Part shown: positions 63,815 through 64,000 of the stretch, in pieces
Numbering within the stretch: the first letter of the stretch is position 1
How the letters are laid out: every line of letters starts with the position of its first letter
Assembly: GCA_031286695.1 (NCBI GenBank)
Contig: JAITTY010000011.1
Span: forward strand, 62,001-126,000
DNA length: 64,000 nt
Origin: Sphingobacterium sp.
Lineage (GTDB): Bacteria > Bacteroidota > Bacteroidia > Sphingobacteriales > Sphingobacteriaceae
Direction of reading: 5' to 3'
The notes under the pieces: generated by a model
What the model was told of the DNA's origin: nothing
Databases searched by the model: none
What the model saw: the letters and a program-made list of their open reading frames with translations, nothing else
Program-made: the position numbers and the translations under genes

Positions 63815-64000
63815 TTATTGAATTTTATATTGTTTTTTCCACTTTGGATAGTCCTTTTGGATCAGCTTTTCTGGCCAGTTGCCGAACCAAGCATAGCCGT
63901 TTCTGCGTTCCTCTGAAACCTCTTCAAAGTTGTATTTGATTGTATTGTCCCGATCTCCAAACAACGGACGGTTGTCTTCCAGATGATAGAACCGAGCCCA
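63815..64000 (-). CDS. Pectate lyase C-terminus, PL10-like (5' part beyond the window)
   Basis: The last 61 codons of a leftward gene enter at the window edge, with the TAA stop at 63815-63817. The visible part reads WARFYHLEDNRPLFGDRD, then IKYNFEEVSEERRNGYAWF, GNWPEKLIQ and DYPKWKKQ. This closely resembles the C-terminus of PelA-type pectate lyases (polysaccharide lyase family 10), whose end carries the same RPxFxxRD and ERRNGYAWxGxWPxKL pattern. It would cleave polygalacturonate by beta-elimination and supply the operon that follows. The catalytic part is outside the window, so activity cannot be judged. Confidence 0.8.
   Translation of the reverse strand, partial: WARFYHLEDNRPLFGDRDNTIKYNFEEVSEERRNGYAWFGNWPEKLIQKDYPKWKKQYKIQ

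Noticed and set aside
1..64000. CRISPR arrays, insertion sequences, phage or integrative elements, riboswitches
   Set aside because: No regularly spaced repeats, transposase or integrase genes, attachment-site repeats or recognisable riboswitch folds were seen in any gap.

Overview
The window looks like chromosome of a Bacteroidota member, most likely family Sphingobacteriaceae and close to Sphingobacterium. The grounds are two SusC/SusD pairs, a FecI/FecR sigma/anti-sigma pair, DUF5686, DUF5107, DUF1735 and DUF4957/DUF5123-type proteins, OMP_b-brl_3-type receptors, A+T-rich DNA without strong Shine-Dalgarno sites, and promoters of the Bacteroidota type (TTTG, 19-21 bp, TAnnTTTG; clearest in front of the tRNA gene). 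The species is an inference. I saw no insertion sequence, integrase, phage gene, rRNA or CRISPR array. Coding density is high and no gap between genes reaches 300 bp; the largest (28026-28266, 19940-20150, 46527-46735) hold terminators or regulatory DNA.

Layout. 1-6973: the distal half of the complex I operon, nuoH (cut by the window edge) to nuoN, closed by a terminator. 7100-10425: a DUF5686 outer-membrane protein and an enoyl-CoA hydratase. 10590-19218: a sugar locus with a divergent AraC regulator, an MFS sugar:H+ symporter, a large DUF5107-TPR protein and a secreted family 2 glycoside hydrolase. 19361-28025: a FecI-type sigma factor, FecR anti-sigma factor, STN-containing SusC, SusD and a DUF1735/F5-8C lipoprotein, that is, a trans-envelope regulated glycan-uptake system without its own degrading enzyme. 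28267-45329: mostly housekeeping genes, including tRNA-Glu, a phosphopantetheinyl transferase, dCTP deaminase, a metallo-beta-lactamase-fold hydrolase, a glycosyltransferase, an MprF-like lipid aminoacyltransferase paired with a VirJ/AcvB-like hydrolase, a flavin oxidoreductase, miaE, rlmN, comF, vanZ, and a PadR - PspC-domain - outer-membrane receptor group.

45507-64000: a pectin/galacturonate utilisation locus. A LacI regulator diverges from susC-susD, a DUF4957/DUF5123-like lipoprotein and a rhamnogalacturonan acetylesterase. Facing these is a catabolic operon, read right to left: a pectate lyase (cut by the window end), uxaB, uxaA, uxaC, kdgK, kdgA, an ExuT-like transporter and a GapN-like dehydrogenase. 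Together they give a full route from pectin to pyruvate and 3-phosphoglycerate: binding and import of oligosaccharides, deacetylation, lysis, galacturonate uptake, isomerisation, reduction, dehydration, phosphorylation, aldol cleavage and oxidation of the triose phosphate. A perfect 26-bp palindrome in front of susC is the likely LacI-family operator, and a 9-bp core of it recurs in front of the transporter gene.

The observations most worth a second look are the mprF-virJ pair, the AraC/DUF5107/GH2 locus with a 21-bp-spaced direct repeat, the LacI palindrome and its partial copy, the PadR palindrome centred on its own -33 element, the apparently leaderless GTG start of rlmN, and the unusual active-site motif of the GapN-like enzyme. 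None of them amounts to a clearly new type of system.
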